In this document: positions 26,726 through 36,000 of the stretch, piece after piece
How the letters are laid out: the number at the start of each line of letters is the position of its first letter
Numbering within the stretch: the first letter of the stretch is position 1
Source of the DNA: Flavobacterium ovatum
Lineage (GTDB): Bacteria > Bacteroidota > Bacteroidia > Flavobacteriales > Flavobacteriaceae
Length of the DNA stretch: 64,000 nucleotides
Assembly: GCF_040703125.1 (NCBI RefSeq)
Contig: NZ_CP160035.1
Span: forward strand, 868,001-932,000
Direction: 5' to 3'
The notes under the pieces: generated by a model
Databases searched by the model: none
Seen by the model: only the letters and a program-made list of their open reading frames with translations
What the model was told of the DNA's origin: nothing
Made by a program: the position numbers and the translations under genes

Positions 26726-27742
26726 ATGAAAATAATAGTACCAATGGCTGGACGTGGTTCTCGTCTTCGCCCACATTCATTAACTGTTCCCAAACCATTA
26801 ATTCCAGTTGCTGGAAAACCTATTGTGCATAGATTAGTTGAAGATATTGTCAAAATCCTAAAAGAACCAATTGACGAAATTGCTTTTATTCTAGGAGATC
26901 CAGCTTTTTTTGGAGAGGATGTTGTTAGTAGTTTAGAGAAATTAGCTGCAGATCTAGGTGCTAAAGCTTCTATTTACCGTCAAGATTTACCATTAGGAAC
27001 TGGTCATGCCATTATGTGTGCCAAAGAATCTTTGTCTGGTCCAGCAGTAATTGCTTATGCCGATACTTTAATTAGGGCTGATTTTGAATTAGATCCAGCG
27101 GCTGATGCTGTGATTTGGGTAAAGCAAGTCGATGCACCAGAAGCTTATGGTGTGGTTAAGTTGAATGACAACTCTGAAATTGTGGAATTGGTTGAAAAAC
27201 CAACAGAGTTTGTGAGTGATTTAGCTGTTATAGGAATTTACTATTTCAAAGAAGTAGGGGATTTAAAAAAAGAATTGCAAAATGTATTGGACAATAATAT
27301 TCAGAATGGTGGAGAATACCAAATAAACGATGGTATCAAAGCGATGATGGCTAATGGGAAAGTGTTCAAAACAGGAAGTGTGGACGAATGGATGGATTGC
27401 GGTAACAAAAATGTTACAGTAGAAACTAATTCTAGAATGCTTGGTTTTCTACAATCTGACGGAGTAGAATTAGTAGCTTCAAATGTGAAATTAGAAAATA
27501 GTACCATCATTCCTCCTTGTAATATTGCTGAAGATGTGATTTTAATCAATGCTACAGTTGGCCCAAATGTTTCTCTTGGAAAAGGGTGTCATGTGACGGA
27601 TAGTACAATCAAAAATAGTTTGATTCAAACCCACGCTCATATTAAAAATGCTGATTTAGACAATGCAATGATTGGAAATCATGTTGTTTTTGATGGTAAT
27701 TTTACCAATATAAGTATTGGAGATTATTCTGTTTTAGAATAA
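26726..27742 (+). CDS. sugar-phosphate nucleotidyltransferase
   Basis: A 338-residue enzyme that should make an NDP-sugar from NTP and a sugar 1-phosphate. The nucleotide-binding signature is MAGRGSRLRPHSLTVPKPL, with the sugar-site motif VEKPTE (about 155) and the metal site in YADTLI. The C-terminal part (about 250-338) is a left-handed beta-helix of hexapeptides (ENSTIIPPCNIAEDVILINA in parts, VSLGKGCHVTDSTIKNS). The substrate sugar cannot be read from sequence. Confidence 0.9.
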   Translation: MKIIVPMAGRGSRLRPHSLTVPKPLIPVAGKPIVHRLVEDIVKILKEPIDEIAFILGDPAFFGEDVVSSLEKLAADLGAKASIYRQDLPLGTGHAIMCAKESLSGPAVIAYADTLIRADFELDPAADAVIWVKQVDAPEAYGVVKLNDNSEIVELVEKPTEFVSDLAVIGIYYFKEVGDLKKELQNVLDNNIQNGGEYQINDGIKAMMANGKVFKTGSVDEWMDCGNKNVTVETNSRMLGFLQSDGVELVASNVKLENSTIIPPCNIAEDVILINATVGPNVSLGKGCHVTDSTIKNSLIQTHAHIKNADLDNAMIGNHVVFDGNFTNISIGDYSVLE

Positions 27743-27759
27743 TTTTAAAAATATATATA

Positions 27760-27826
27760 CTAAGTTCAGAGAGAAAAATGGTATTCGACTAATAGTATTA
27801 TCCTATTTCTTTCTGAACTTAGTTTT
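27760..27826 (+). terminator. long hairpin, probable terminator
   Basis: CTAAGTTCAGA (27760-27770) pairs with TCTGAACTTAG (27812-27822), followed by T5. The loop is long (about 40 nt) and has its own weak dyad. It lies between the nucleotidyltransferase and the TPR gene. Confidence 0.6.
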
Positions 27827-27850
27827 TCATTTTATAAATGTCTTCCTGCA

Positions 27851-29200
27851 ATGAAGCGACAATCGGTTTTAGTATTCTTGTTTTTTGTTTTGCTATGCAA
27901 TTCTAATGCTGTATTGGCACAAACAGAAATGGATTATAAACCAACGGATAAAGATAAATTTCAAGATTATTTTTTTGAAGCGTTAAAGCAAAAAGGTATT
28001 GAAAACTATGACAAAGCTATTGTTTCCTTAGAGAAATGTTTGAAAATCGAACCAGAAAATGCGACTGTTCATTTTGAATTAGGTAAAAATTATTTGGCGC
28101 AAAAAAAATATAAGAACGCCATTAATGCTTTCGAAAAAGCGACTCAAATTGACTCAACGAACAAATGGTTTTGGGTAGGGATTTATGATGTCAATTATGA
28201 AACCAAGGATTATCTAGGAGCTATTACAACGATTAATAAGCTCATTACTTTTGACCCCAAATTCAAGGAAGATCTATCGTCTTTATATATGAATACTGCT
28301 CAGTTTGACAAAGCTTTGGAGTTGATTAATGAACTGAATGAAACCGTAGGGAAGTCAGACCGTCGCGAATCGTATAAAATCCAAATTTTATCGCAAGGCA
28401 AATACCAAAATGCAGAGATTATAAATCTTATTGAACAAATCAAGAAAAACCCCAAAGAGGAAGCCAATTATATTTCATTAATTTACTTGTATTCTAAAAA
28501 CAATGAAATTGAGAAAGTACTTGAAACTGCCCGCCAATTGGAAAAAGAAATCCCTAGTTCTGAGTGGGCTCAGGTGAGTTTGTTCAAATATCATTTGGAA
28601 AACAAAGATGGAGGTAAGGCGGTAAAGGCTATGAGTACTGTTTTGGAGAGTAGCAAAGTGGATTCAAAAATCAAACACCGAGTTCTCAATGAATTTTTAA
28701 TTTTTGTGAACACTAATCCACAATATGCTGATGCATTAGAGAAAGCCATTGGGTATTTTGACAATGATCCAGAGGTGGACGTATCAAAAGAAGTGGGGAA
28801 GTTTTATCATGCTAAGAAAGATTGGATGGAAGCCATCAAATATTATGAGCTTTCGAATAGTAAAACGGATAAAGTAGATATCGAAAACAATTTACTTCTA
28901 CTTCAAGCCTACACTGATGGCAAACAATTTAAAGCCGTTTTAGAAAAAGCATTAAACTTATTAGATTTTTTCCCTAATCAGCCTCAGTTTTACTATTTTT
29001 CAGGTTTAGCATACAATCAACTAGGACAATTTAAAAAAGCCAAAGAAATGCTTGAAATGGGTATGGATTTTGTAATAGAAGACAAGGCTTTAGAAATCAA
29101 TTTTAATATTCAACTAGGAGAAGCCTACAACGGATTAGGGGATGTAACCAAAAAAGAGTTTCATTTTTCTAAAGCCAATCAATTAATAAAAAACAAATAA
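27851..29200 (+). CDS. secreted TPR protein
   Basis: A 449-residue protein with a signal peptide (about 1-23, ending AVLAQ) and at least eight tetratricopeptide repeats over residues 35-440 (VHFELGKNYLAQKKYKNAI, FYYFSGLAYNQLGQFKKAKE). It is a periplasmic scaffold of unknown partners. Its stop overlaps the start of the DUF4292 gene, and the block nucleotidyltransferase-TPR-DUF4292-LytM recurs in flavobacteria, which suggests a shared envelope role. Confidence 0.88.
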   Translation: MKRQSVLVFLFFVLLCNSNAVLAQTEMDYKPTDKDKFQDYFFEALKQKGIENYDKAIVSLEKCLKIEPENATVHFELGKNYLAQKKYKNAINAFEKATQIDSTNKWFWVGIYDVNYETKDYLGAITTINKLITFDPKFKEDLSSLYMNTAQFDKALELINELNETVGKSDRRESYKIQILSQGKYQNAEIINLIEQIKKNPKEEANYISLIYLYSKNNEIEKVLETARQLEKEIPSSEWAQVSLFKYHLENKDGGKAVKAMSTVLESSKVDSKIKHRVLNEFLIFVNTNPQYADALEKAIGYFDNDPEVDVSKEVGKFYHAKKDWMEAIKYYELSNSKTDKVDIENNLLLLQAYTDGKQFKAVLEKALNLLDFFPNQPQFYYFSGLAYNQLGQFKKAKEMLEMGMDFVIEDKALEINFNIQLGEAYNGLGDVTKKEFHFSKANQLIKNK

Positions 29201-30003
29201 TGCATAAAAAATTAGTAGTAAGAAGAATTCTATTTATGTTTTTTCTAGCAAGCGCTTTAGTAATGGTGTCGTGCAAATCAAAAAAAGCATTGATACAAAG
29301 CACCAGTACATCACCCGTTGATGAACTTAAAGTGAATGATATTATAGCCAAACATTACAGCGTAAAAACTGATTTTTCGACGATTTATATCAAATCCAAT
29401 GTGCGATTTGATAACAGAAATCAAACTCAAAATGTAACAGCCGAAATTCGAATCAAAAAAGACGAACAAATATTAGTCAGTATTCGTTTTTTAGGAATCA
29501 CCATGGCCAAAGCATCCATTACACCAACCAAAGTAAGTTATTATGAAAAAATAAAAGGAACTTATTTTGAAGGAGATTTCAGTGGTTTAAGTCAATGGTT
29601 GGGAACCGATTTAGATTATAATAAAGTGCAAAATATGTTGTTAGGAGAAGCTTTGGATAACCTTAGAAAAGGTAAATACAAACAAACTCTTGAAGAACTT
29701 TCCTATCGTTTAGAAGACAAAGCCAATAATACCACGCAGAAAGCGTTTTATATAGATGCAACTAATTTCAAAGTTTCAAAGCAAGAAGTAATACAAACAG
29801 ATAAAGCCAGAAAAATAGAAATTGAATACGGAAATTACAGTAATTTCGAGAAGAACATTTTGCCAATGCAAGTGCATATTGATGCTTTACAAGAAAAAGG
29901 AAAAACTGAAATAGACTTGGAATATACTGATGTAAACTTCAATGATGAACTTTCTTTTCCATATAGTGTTCCAAATGGTTACAAAAGAGTTATAATTAAT
30001 TAA
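29200..30003 (+). CDS. DUF4292 lipoprotein
   Basis: A 267-residue lipoprotein with lipobox LVMVSC (Cys about 25) and a LolB/LolA-like beta domain: STIYIKSNVRFDNRNQ, QILVSIRFLGITMAKASI, YYEKIKGTYFEGDFS. These match the DUF4292 family of Bacteroidota. The role is unknown; the fold suggests binding of lipid or lipoprotein in the periplasm. It overlaps the TPR gene by one base. Confidence 0.85.
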   Translation: MHKKLVVRRILFMFFLASALVMVSCKSKKALIQSTSTSPVDELKVNDIIAKHYSVKTDFSTIYIKSNVRFDNRNQTQNVTAEIRIKKDEQILVSIRFLGITMAKASITPTKVSYYEKIKGTYFEGDFSGLSQWLGTDLDYNKVQNMLLGEALDNLRKGKYKQTLEELSYRLEDKANNTTQKAFYIDATNFKVSKQEVIQTDKARKIEIEYGNYSNFEKNILPMQVHIDALQEKGKTEIDLEYTDVNFNDELSFPYSVPNGYKRVIIN

Positions 30004-30008
30004 ATTTG
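30001..30008 (+). promoter_or_regulatory. putative -10 element inside the DUF4292 stop codon
   Basis: TAAATTTG shares its TAA with the stop codon and lies 21 bp before the next ATG (30029), so the LytM gene can have its own transcript. Confidence 0.45.
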
Positions 30009-30028
30009 CACAAAAATATATTTTTAAG

Positions 30029-31369
30029 ATGCCAAAGTTTTTTCTAAGCCTAGTATTTATTTGTATGACTTCAATCCTTTGGAGCCAATCCTCTCAACAA
30101 GAAAAATTAGAGCAACGTAAAGCTCAAATCCAGAGGGAAATAAGGGATAATGAGAACATGTTGAAATCCGTTAAGTCAAAGGAAAAATCAGCTATGACAG
30201 TTTTTTTAATTCAAAAGAATAAAATAAAGCTGAAAGAAAATCTGATTAGTACTACTGAGAAACAGACCAAATTATTGGCTAATGACATGTATTTGAATCA
30301 ATTGAAGCTTAATAAGCTAAACAAAGAGCTTTTAGTCTTGAAAGATGATTATGCTAAGAAAATTGTACAATCCTATAAAAGTCGTTCAGAGCAAAGCCGT
30401 GCAATGTTTATTTTGTCTTCAGAAAATTTTTTACAAGCCTTCAAAAGAGCGCAATACCTGAAGCAATACACCAATTTCAGAAAAGAGCAAGGGGAAGAGA
30501 TTAAAGGAAAATCATTGGAACTTATTGCTATTAACAAGAAGTTAAATGAGCAAAAAGTCGCTAAACAAAAATTATTGACCGAAAATGTAAAAGACCGTTT
30601 ATCACTTGTAAAAGAAAAAGTAGAACAAGAGAAACTGGTAAACGAAATCAAGAAAGATAAAAACAGAATCGTATCGGATATTCGAAAAAAACAAAGCGAA
30701 TCCAAAAATATTGACCGTCAAATCGACCGTTTAATTCGTGAAGCCATTGCGGAAGCTAATAGAAAAGCCGCAGCCGAAAAAGCTAGAGCATTAGCGGAAG
30801 CCAAAGCAGCCGCAGCCGCAGAAGCCGCATCAAAAGTGCCAAAATCATCCAAAAAAGTTGTTGTAGCCCCTGTGGTGGTAGAAGAGGAACCAGTCGCTAG
30901 AACACCAGTATCTTCGTCTCGAATTGAGTTAACACCTGAATCGAAATTAATAGCCGATAGTTTCAGAGCCAATAGAGGTAAGCTACCTTGGCCAGTTGAA
31001 AAAGGATTTGTTTCCTTAGGATATGGAGATCAAGCACATCCAATTTACAATACCCTAGTGATTCACAACAGTGGTGTCGAAATCACAACCGAAGACGGAG
31101 CAAATGCCAGAGCTGTATTTGGTGGTGAAGTAGCGAGTGTAATGATATTGTCCCCTGTGAATAAAGCAGTAATGATACAACATGGAGATTATTTTACAGT
31201 GTATCAAAACCTAAGTTCAGTTTCAGTAAACAAAGGAGATAAAGTAAGTATTAAACAAAGTTTAGGTCGTGTAAGAACCAGTGGTGAAACCGGCAAAACA
31301 GTGATTAAATTCTTGCTTTTACAAAACACAACCTACGCTAATCCGCAAGGATGGTTGTCAAACATGTAA
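30029..31369 (+). CDS. EnvC-like murein hydrolase activator (LytM domain)
   Basis: A 446-residue periplasmic protein: signal peptide 1-20 (ending LWSQ), a long coiled coil (about 22-250), an Ala-rich linker (AEAKAAAAAEAAS) and a C-terminal LytM/M23 domain (about 325-446). The zinc-ligand positions look degenerate: HNSGVEI instead of H-x-G-x-D and VYQNLS instead of HLH. This fits EnvC-type proteins, which activate amidases for septal peptidoglycan splitting rather than cutting themselves. It is the last gene of the envelope block. Confidence 0.88.
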   Translation: MPKFFLSLVFICMTSILWSQSSQQEKLEQRKAQIQREIRDNENMLKSVKSKEKSAMTVFLIQKNKIKLKENLISTTEKQTKLLANDMYLNQLKLNKLNKELLVLKDDYAKKIVQSYKSRSEQSRAMFILSSENFLQAFKRAQYLKQYTNFRKEQGEEIKGKSLELIAINKKLNEQKVAKQKLLTENVKDRLSLVKEKVEQEKLVNEIKKDKNRIVSDIRKKQSESKNIDRQIDRLIREAIAEANRKAAAEKARALAEAKAAAAAEAASKVPKSSKKVVVAPVVVEEEPVARTPVSSSRIELTPESKLIADSFRANRGKLPWPVEKGFVSLGYGDQAHPIYNTLVIHNSGVEITTEDGANARAVFGGEVASVMILSPVNKAVMIQHGDYFTVYQNLSSVSVNKGDKVSIKQSLGRVRTSGETGKTVIKFLLLQNTTYANPQGWLSNM

Positions 31370-31390
31370 ATTAAAACAAAATAAAGCATA

Positions 31391-31430
31391 AAAAGAGCTT
31401 TCGAGACAATTTGTTTCGGGAGCTTTTTTG
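31391..31430 (+). terminator. intrinsic terminator after the LytM gene
   Basis: Arms AAAAGAGCTTTCGAGACAA and TTGTTTCGGGAGCTTTTTT pair with few mismatches and end in a T-run. Confidence 0.85.
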
Positions 31431-31450
31431 TTTTCTTAAATTAGTAATTT

Positions 31451-31545
31451 GGGCGTTTTAACGGGCTGTCCGCAATATCTTTTGCTTTTGAAAAAAAAAG
31501 CAAAAGGATGCCTCCCGAGACTTCGGGACTATTCCTAACGTAAAA
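31451..31545 (+). repeat. dispersed intergenic hairpin repeat, copy B
   Basis: Begins GGGCGTTTTAACGGGCTGTC, has a stem CTTTTGCTT / AAGCAAAAG, a second small dyad TCCCGAGACTTCGGGA, and ends CTATTCCTAACG. Layout and end sequences match copy D read in reverse and, more loosely, copies A and C. Confidence 0.65.
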
Positions 31546-31672
31546 AATGGATAACGTAAAGTTTGTTTTTGAATTTTAACGTTTGAAATTGTCTTTTGAT
31601 TTTTGCATTTGACCTTTGACTTTTGAATCTGATTTTTGAATATCTTTAAGTATTCATTAAATCTAGGGCTAC

Positions 31673-32878
31673 ATGAACGTATATCAAAACTTCAAATTCG
31701 ACAGTGATACTTTAGAAGTTATCCAGAATATGGCAAAAAGTTTAAAGCTAATTTTAACCTTTGGAAATAATCCAGAAGGTAATGTCTGTTTTGCTCAAAA
31801 TAAAGATGTTCGGCCCGAATACAAAGAAATTGTATTGCAAGTAGAAATTTTAGATTATTGCAATGCGATTTATCAATCATCAAAATTCAGGGATAGTAAA
31901 ACCGATTTTATAAAAGTAGATTTATCACAATTCCCATTACCCGAAAACAATAATAATTTTTGGAAACTAGTAAGTTTTGGAGCAAAGCTGCGACAGTTGC
32001 ATTCAAAAGAATATATACCACCAGAACAAATCACCACACAATTCCCAGTAGCTGGAAACAACAAAGTTGTAAATCCAAAGTATAGAAATTCCCCTCCCCA
32101 GGAGGGGTGCCCAGAGGGCGGGGTGGAAGGCGAACTGGAAATTTCAGAAAACTTACATCCTATGAAAGAAGTAAAACCCCCATATTTTATCATCAAAAAC
32201 CACAAAATTCCGCACAACACCATCACAAGATTACCCTATAACCCAAGGTTGAAATCTAGAGTAAAAGAACTTCGTTATGCCGAAAACTTACCCGAAGTAT
32301 TGTTTTGGATGCAAGTCCATAAAAATCATTTCTATAAAATAGATTTTGATAGGCAGAAGATTATAGGGAATTACATTGTCGATTTCTATGTCAAAAAACT
32401 CGGATTAGTAGTCGAAATTGATGGTTCCAGCCATGACGGTAAAGAACAGTATGACGCTCAAAGAGATGCGTATTTGAAATCCTTAGGATTAAAAGTATTG
32501 CATATACCAGCAATTGAAGTTTTGCAAATGATGGCCAAGGTAATGACAGATGTCGAAGATTTTATTATTGAGAATTATGGGGAAAGGTACACGAACCGAG
32601 ACCCACCCCACCCGCCGCGGCGGGCACCTCCGGAGGAGGGGAATAGCCGCAGATTAATTTACGGAAAGGTATATATTAATGAAACCCAATATTTTGACAA
32701 TGTCCCAGCATTGGCTTGGAATTTTACTTTTGGAAATGAGCAACCCGCTCAAAAATGGCTTCAAGACCGCAAAGACAATGAATTATCATTAATCAATATT
32801 TTAGAATATCAAAAATTGATTTTTGTGCTGATCGAAACGGGTAGAATTATTGAGGAAATAGAAGTGATTATGTGCTGA
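31673..32878 (+). CDS. type ISP restriction enzyme C-terminal fragment with an in-frame DUF559 insertion
   Basis: A 401-residue frame made of two unrelated parts. Residues 1-139 and about 325-401 together match the C-terminal region of large type ISP restriction-modification enzymes (CFAQNKDVRPEYKE, NFWKLVSFGAKLRQLH, then GKVYINETQYFDNVPALAWNF and QPAQKWLQDRKDNELS). Residues about 140-324 are a DUF559 nuclease domain with low-complexity edges. The helicase, nuclease and methylase parts of a real ISP enzyme (over 1000 residues) are missing upstream, so the host part is a relic. The DUF559 domain keeps its PD-(D/E)xK residues: E in PEVLFW, D in YIVDFY, E-x-D in VVEIDG. See the mobile element at 32088. 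Confidence 0.85.
   Translation: MNVYQNFKFDSDTLEVIQNMAKSLKLILTFGNNPEGNVCFAQNKDVRPEYKEIVLQVEILDYCNAIYQSSKFRDSKTDFIKVDLSQFPLPENNNNFWKLVSFGAKLRQLHSKEYIPPEQITTQFPVAGNNKVVNPKYRNSPPQEGCPEGGVEGELEISENLHPMKEVKPPYFIIKNHKIPHNTITRLPYNPRLKSRVKELRYAENLPEVLFWMQVHKNHFYKIDFDRQKIIGNYIVDFYVKKLGLVVEIDGSSHDGKEQYDAQRDAYLKSLGLKVLHIPAIEVLQMMAKVMTDVEDFIIENYGERYTNRDPPHPPRRAPPEEGNSRRLIYGKVYINETQYFDNVPALAWNFTFGNEQPAQKWLQDRKDNELSLINILEYQKLIFVLIETGRIIEEIEVIMC
32088..32126 (+). repeat. left GC-rich arm of the DUF559 module
   Basis: ATTCCCCTCC, CCAGGAGGGG, TGCCCAGAGGGCGGGGTGG: two small stems (CCCCTCC/GGAGGGG and GCCC/GGGC). It matches the complement of 32603-32644 with small gaps. Confidence 0.75.
32603..32644 (-). repeat. 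right GC-rich arm of the DUF559 module
   Basis: On the minus strand ATTCCCCTCC, TCCGGAGG, TGCCCGCCGCGGCGGG, TGGGGTGG. It has the same plan as the left arm and a stronger second stem (CCCGCC/GGCGGG). Confidence 0.75.
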
Positions 32879-33052
32879 TTTAAACAAAATATACACAAAT
32901 AAGGCTCAAAGTTCACTTAGTTATTTAAAAAATCTTTGCGAATCTCTGTGAAATAATTCAACCACAAACCACACAAAACAGTTGATTTTTTAAAATTGCT
33001 TTTTGCAATTTGACTTTTGATCTTGCAATTTGAGATTTACTTTTTGAAATCC

Positions 33053-36000
33053 TTATTTCCCTCCCAACATTTCCATCAATTCTAATGCGTTTCGGGTTGT
33101 TTTGGCATTATCAAAAGTCAATAGCAAGCGTAAACCGGCAGCAGTTTGTTTCTCTTTCATTTTACAAATGCTAGTGTTTTTTTGCACAAACTGAAGTATA
33201 TCTCTAAAACGGTTGGTTTGGTAAAAATTGGACTGTTGGTCGGAAACAAAATAGCAAATCATCTTCCCTTTTTTCATAACCAATTTCTCAATTCCAATTC
33301 TGCTGGCAATCCATTTGATGCGAATGCTGTTCATCAATGCATTAGCTCTTGGTGGCATAGGGCCAAAACGGTCTGTCAGTTTGTTTTGAAAAACCATCAA
33401 CTCTTCTTCGTTTTTTACCGCAGCCAAATCATTGTAAAGGCTAAAACGTTCCGAAACGTTATTGATGTATTCATCTGAAAACAACAACTCAAAATCAGTA
33501 TCAATTTGGATGTCTTTGACGTATTCTTTGGTTTCAATATCGTTTTCTTCGGGATAAAGGTCTTTGAATTCGTTTTCCTTCAATTCGTCAATCGCTTCGT
33601 TTAGGATTTTTTGGTAAGTATCAAATCCAATTTCGTTAATGAAACCACTTTGTTCACCCCCTAACAAGTCTCCTGCGCCCCGAATTTCTAAATCCTTCAT
33701 CGCAATATTAAATCCGCTTCCTAGTTCGTTAAATTGCTCCAAAGCTTGAATTCGTTTACGCGCATCATCGGTCATTGCAGAATAAGGAGGACAGATGAAG
33801 TAGCAGAAAGCTTTTTTATTACTTCGACCCACGCGACCGCGCATTTGGTGCAAGTCTGAGAGTCCAAAATTGTTGGCGTTGTTGATAAAGATGGTATTCG
33901 CATTCGGAACATCCAGTCCGCTTTCGATAATCGTTGTGGCCACTAGAACGTCAAATTCGCCATTCATAAAAGCCAACATTAATTCCTCGAGTTTCTTTCC
34001 GTCAAGTTGTCCGTGACCAATTCCAACTTTGGCATTGGGAACCAAGCGCTGAATCATACCAGCAATTTCCTTAATGTTTTCAATTCGGTTATTGATGAAG
34101 AAAACCTGTCCGTTGCGCTGAATTTCATACGAAATCGCATCTCGAATTATTTCTTCGCTAAAACCTACGACATTAGTTTCAATAGGGTACCGATTGGGTG
34201 GAGGTGTTGTAATTACCGATAAATCTCTCGCCGCCATCAACGAGAATTGTAGGGTTCTCGGGATTGGAGTTGCCGTCAATGTCAAGGTATCGATATTGGC
34301 AGCAATGGTTTTGAGTTTGTCTTTTACATTCACTCCAAATTTTTGCTCTTCATCCACAATCAATAATCCTAAATCCTTGAAAACAACGTTTTTATTAACT
34401 AACTGATGCGTTCCGATTACGATATCGAGTTTTCCTTCAGCTAGTTGTTTTAGGGTTTCTGCTTTTTGTTTGGCTGTTCTAAAACGGTTCAAATAGCCCA
34501 CGCTAACTGGCATATCCTTCAATCGTTCGGTAAAAGTGCGGTAATGTTGGTAAGCCAAAATAGTAGTCGGAACCAAAATAGCGACTTGTTTGCTATTGTC
34601 CACCGCTTTGAAGGCGGCACGAATCGCAACTTCGGTTTTTCCAAAACCTACGTCACCACAAACCAATCGGTCCATTGGGCGGTCGCTTTCCATGTCGGCT
34701 TTGACTTCTTGGGTCGATTTGTATTGGTCTGGAGTATCCTCGTAAATAAACGAACTTTCCAACTCATTTTGCAAATAGCTGTCTGGAGCAAAAGCAAAGC
34801 CTTTGTCTAAACGTCTTTTGGCGTATAACTGAATCAAATTGAAGGCTACATGCTTGACTCTGGCTTTGGTTTTTTGTTTCAAAACCTTCCAAGCATTCGA
34901 ACCTAATTTATAAATTTTAGGTGGCGTTCCGTCTTTTCCAGCGTATTTTGAAATTTTGTGTAGCGAGTGAATGCTTACATACACGATATCATTATCGGCA
35001 TAAACGAGCTTGATGGCTTCTTGTGTTTTGCCTTCGACTTGTATTTTTTGTAAACCTCCAAATTTTCCAATTCCGTGGTCAATGTGCGTCACATAATCCC
35101 CAACAGATAAGGCCGTAAGCTCTTTTAAAGTAATATTTTGCTTTTTCGAATACCCACTTTTGAGGTTAAATTTGTGGTAACGCTCAAAAATTTGATGGTC
35201 GGTATAACAAGCAATTTGGTTTTCGGTATCAATAAATCCTTGGTACAAGGGTAGTACTATGGTATTGTATTGTTTTCGAATATTCTCAGAATTGGTTTCA
35301 TCCAATGTCTCAAAAATATCATGAAAACGTTTTGCCTGATTGTCATTCGAACAAAACAAATAATTGGTCAAGCCATTAAAATGATTTTCGCTCAAATTAT
35401 TCAACAACAAATCAAATTGTTTGTTGAAAGAAGGCTGTGGCTGAATGTGAAATTCGAATTTTTCCGTCGCTTTAAAAATCGGTTTTGCTGCCAATTCGAC
35501 AATCGAAAAATCCAAAGCTCGTTTGATAAATTCCTTTTGATTCAAGAACAATTGCTCTGGAGTCGAACGCTTAATTTCTTTATTTAATTTCTCGAAAGCT
35601 TCTTCGGCTTTGGCAAACTGTTTGTCAAGTTGTGATAAAAAACCATCGGTATTTTGAAGAATCAAAACCGTTCTTTCGGAAATATAATCCAAGAAAGATT
35701 CTCGGTTTTCTTGAAAAACCTTATTTTCCACATTGGGAATAATCGTGATTTTATTTTTCTTTTCTATCGAAAGTTGAGTCGCAACATCAAATGTACGCAT
35801 GCTATCGACTTCGTTTCCAAAAAATTCGATGCGGTACGGATTATCATTCGAAAATGAAAAAACATCTACAATTCCACCACGAACCGAAAATTCTCCGGGT
35901 TCTGTAATAAAATCAACTCTTTTGAATTCATATTCGAATAAAACTTCATTGATAAAATCAATCGAAATTTTGTCGCCGACATTCACCTTCAAAGTGTTTT

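Larger units (their letters stand above)
32088..32644 (+). mobile_element. DUF559 nuclease module between GC-rich inverted repeats
   Basis: Two related GC-rich arms in inverted order (32088-32126 and 32603-32644) enclose a DUF559 coding region with its own ATG at 32162 (MKEVKPPYFIIKN). Between the matching AAT codons at 32087-32089 and 32642-32644 lie exactly 555 bp, 185 codons, so the host frame is kept and both arms read through without stops (SPPQEGCPEGG on one side, DPPHPPRRAPPEEG on the other). The arms differ sharply in base composition from the surrounding DNA. DUF559 proteins are Vsr-like endonuclease folds. No transposase is present; mobility is inferred from structure. Confidence 0.7.

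Noticed and set aside
31673..32878. A working restriction-modification enzyme
   Set aside because: The methylase, helicase and nuclease parts of type ISP enzymes are missing; only the C-terminal region and an inserted DUF559 domain remain.
34466..34810. Plus-strand frames of 70-115 residues within mfd
   Set aside because: They are reverse-strand shadows of the conserved helicase domains.
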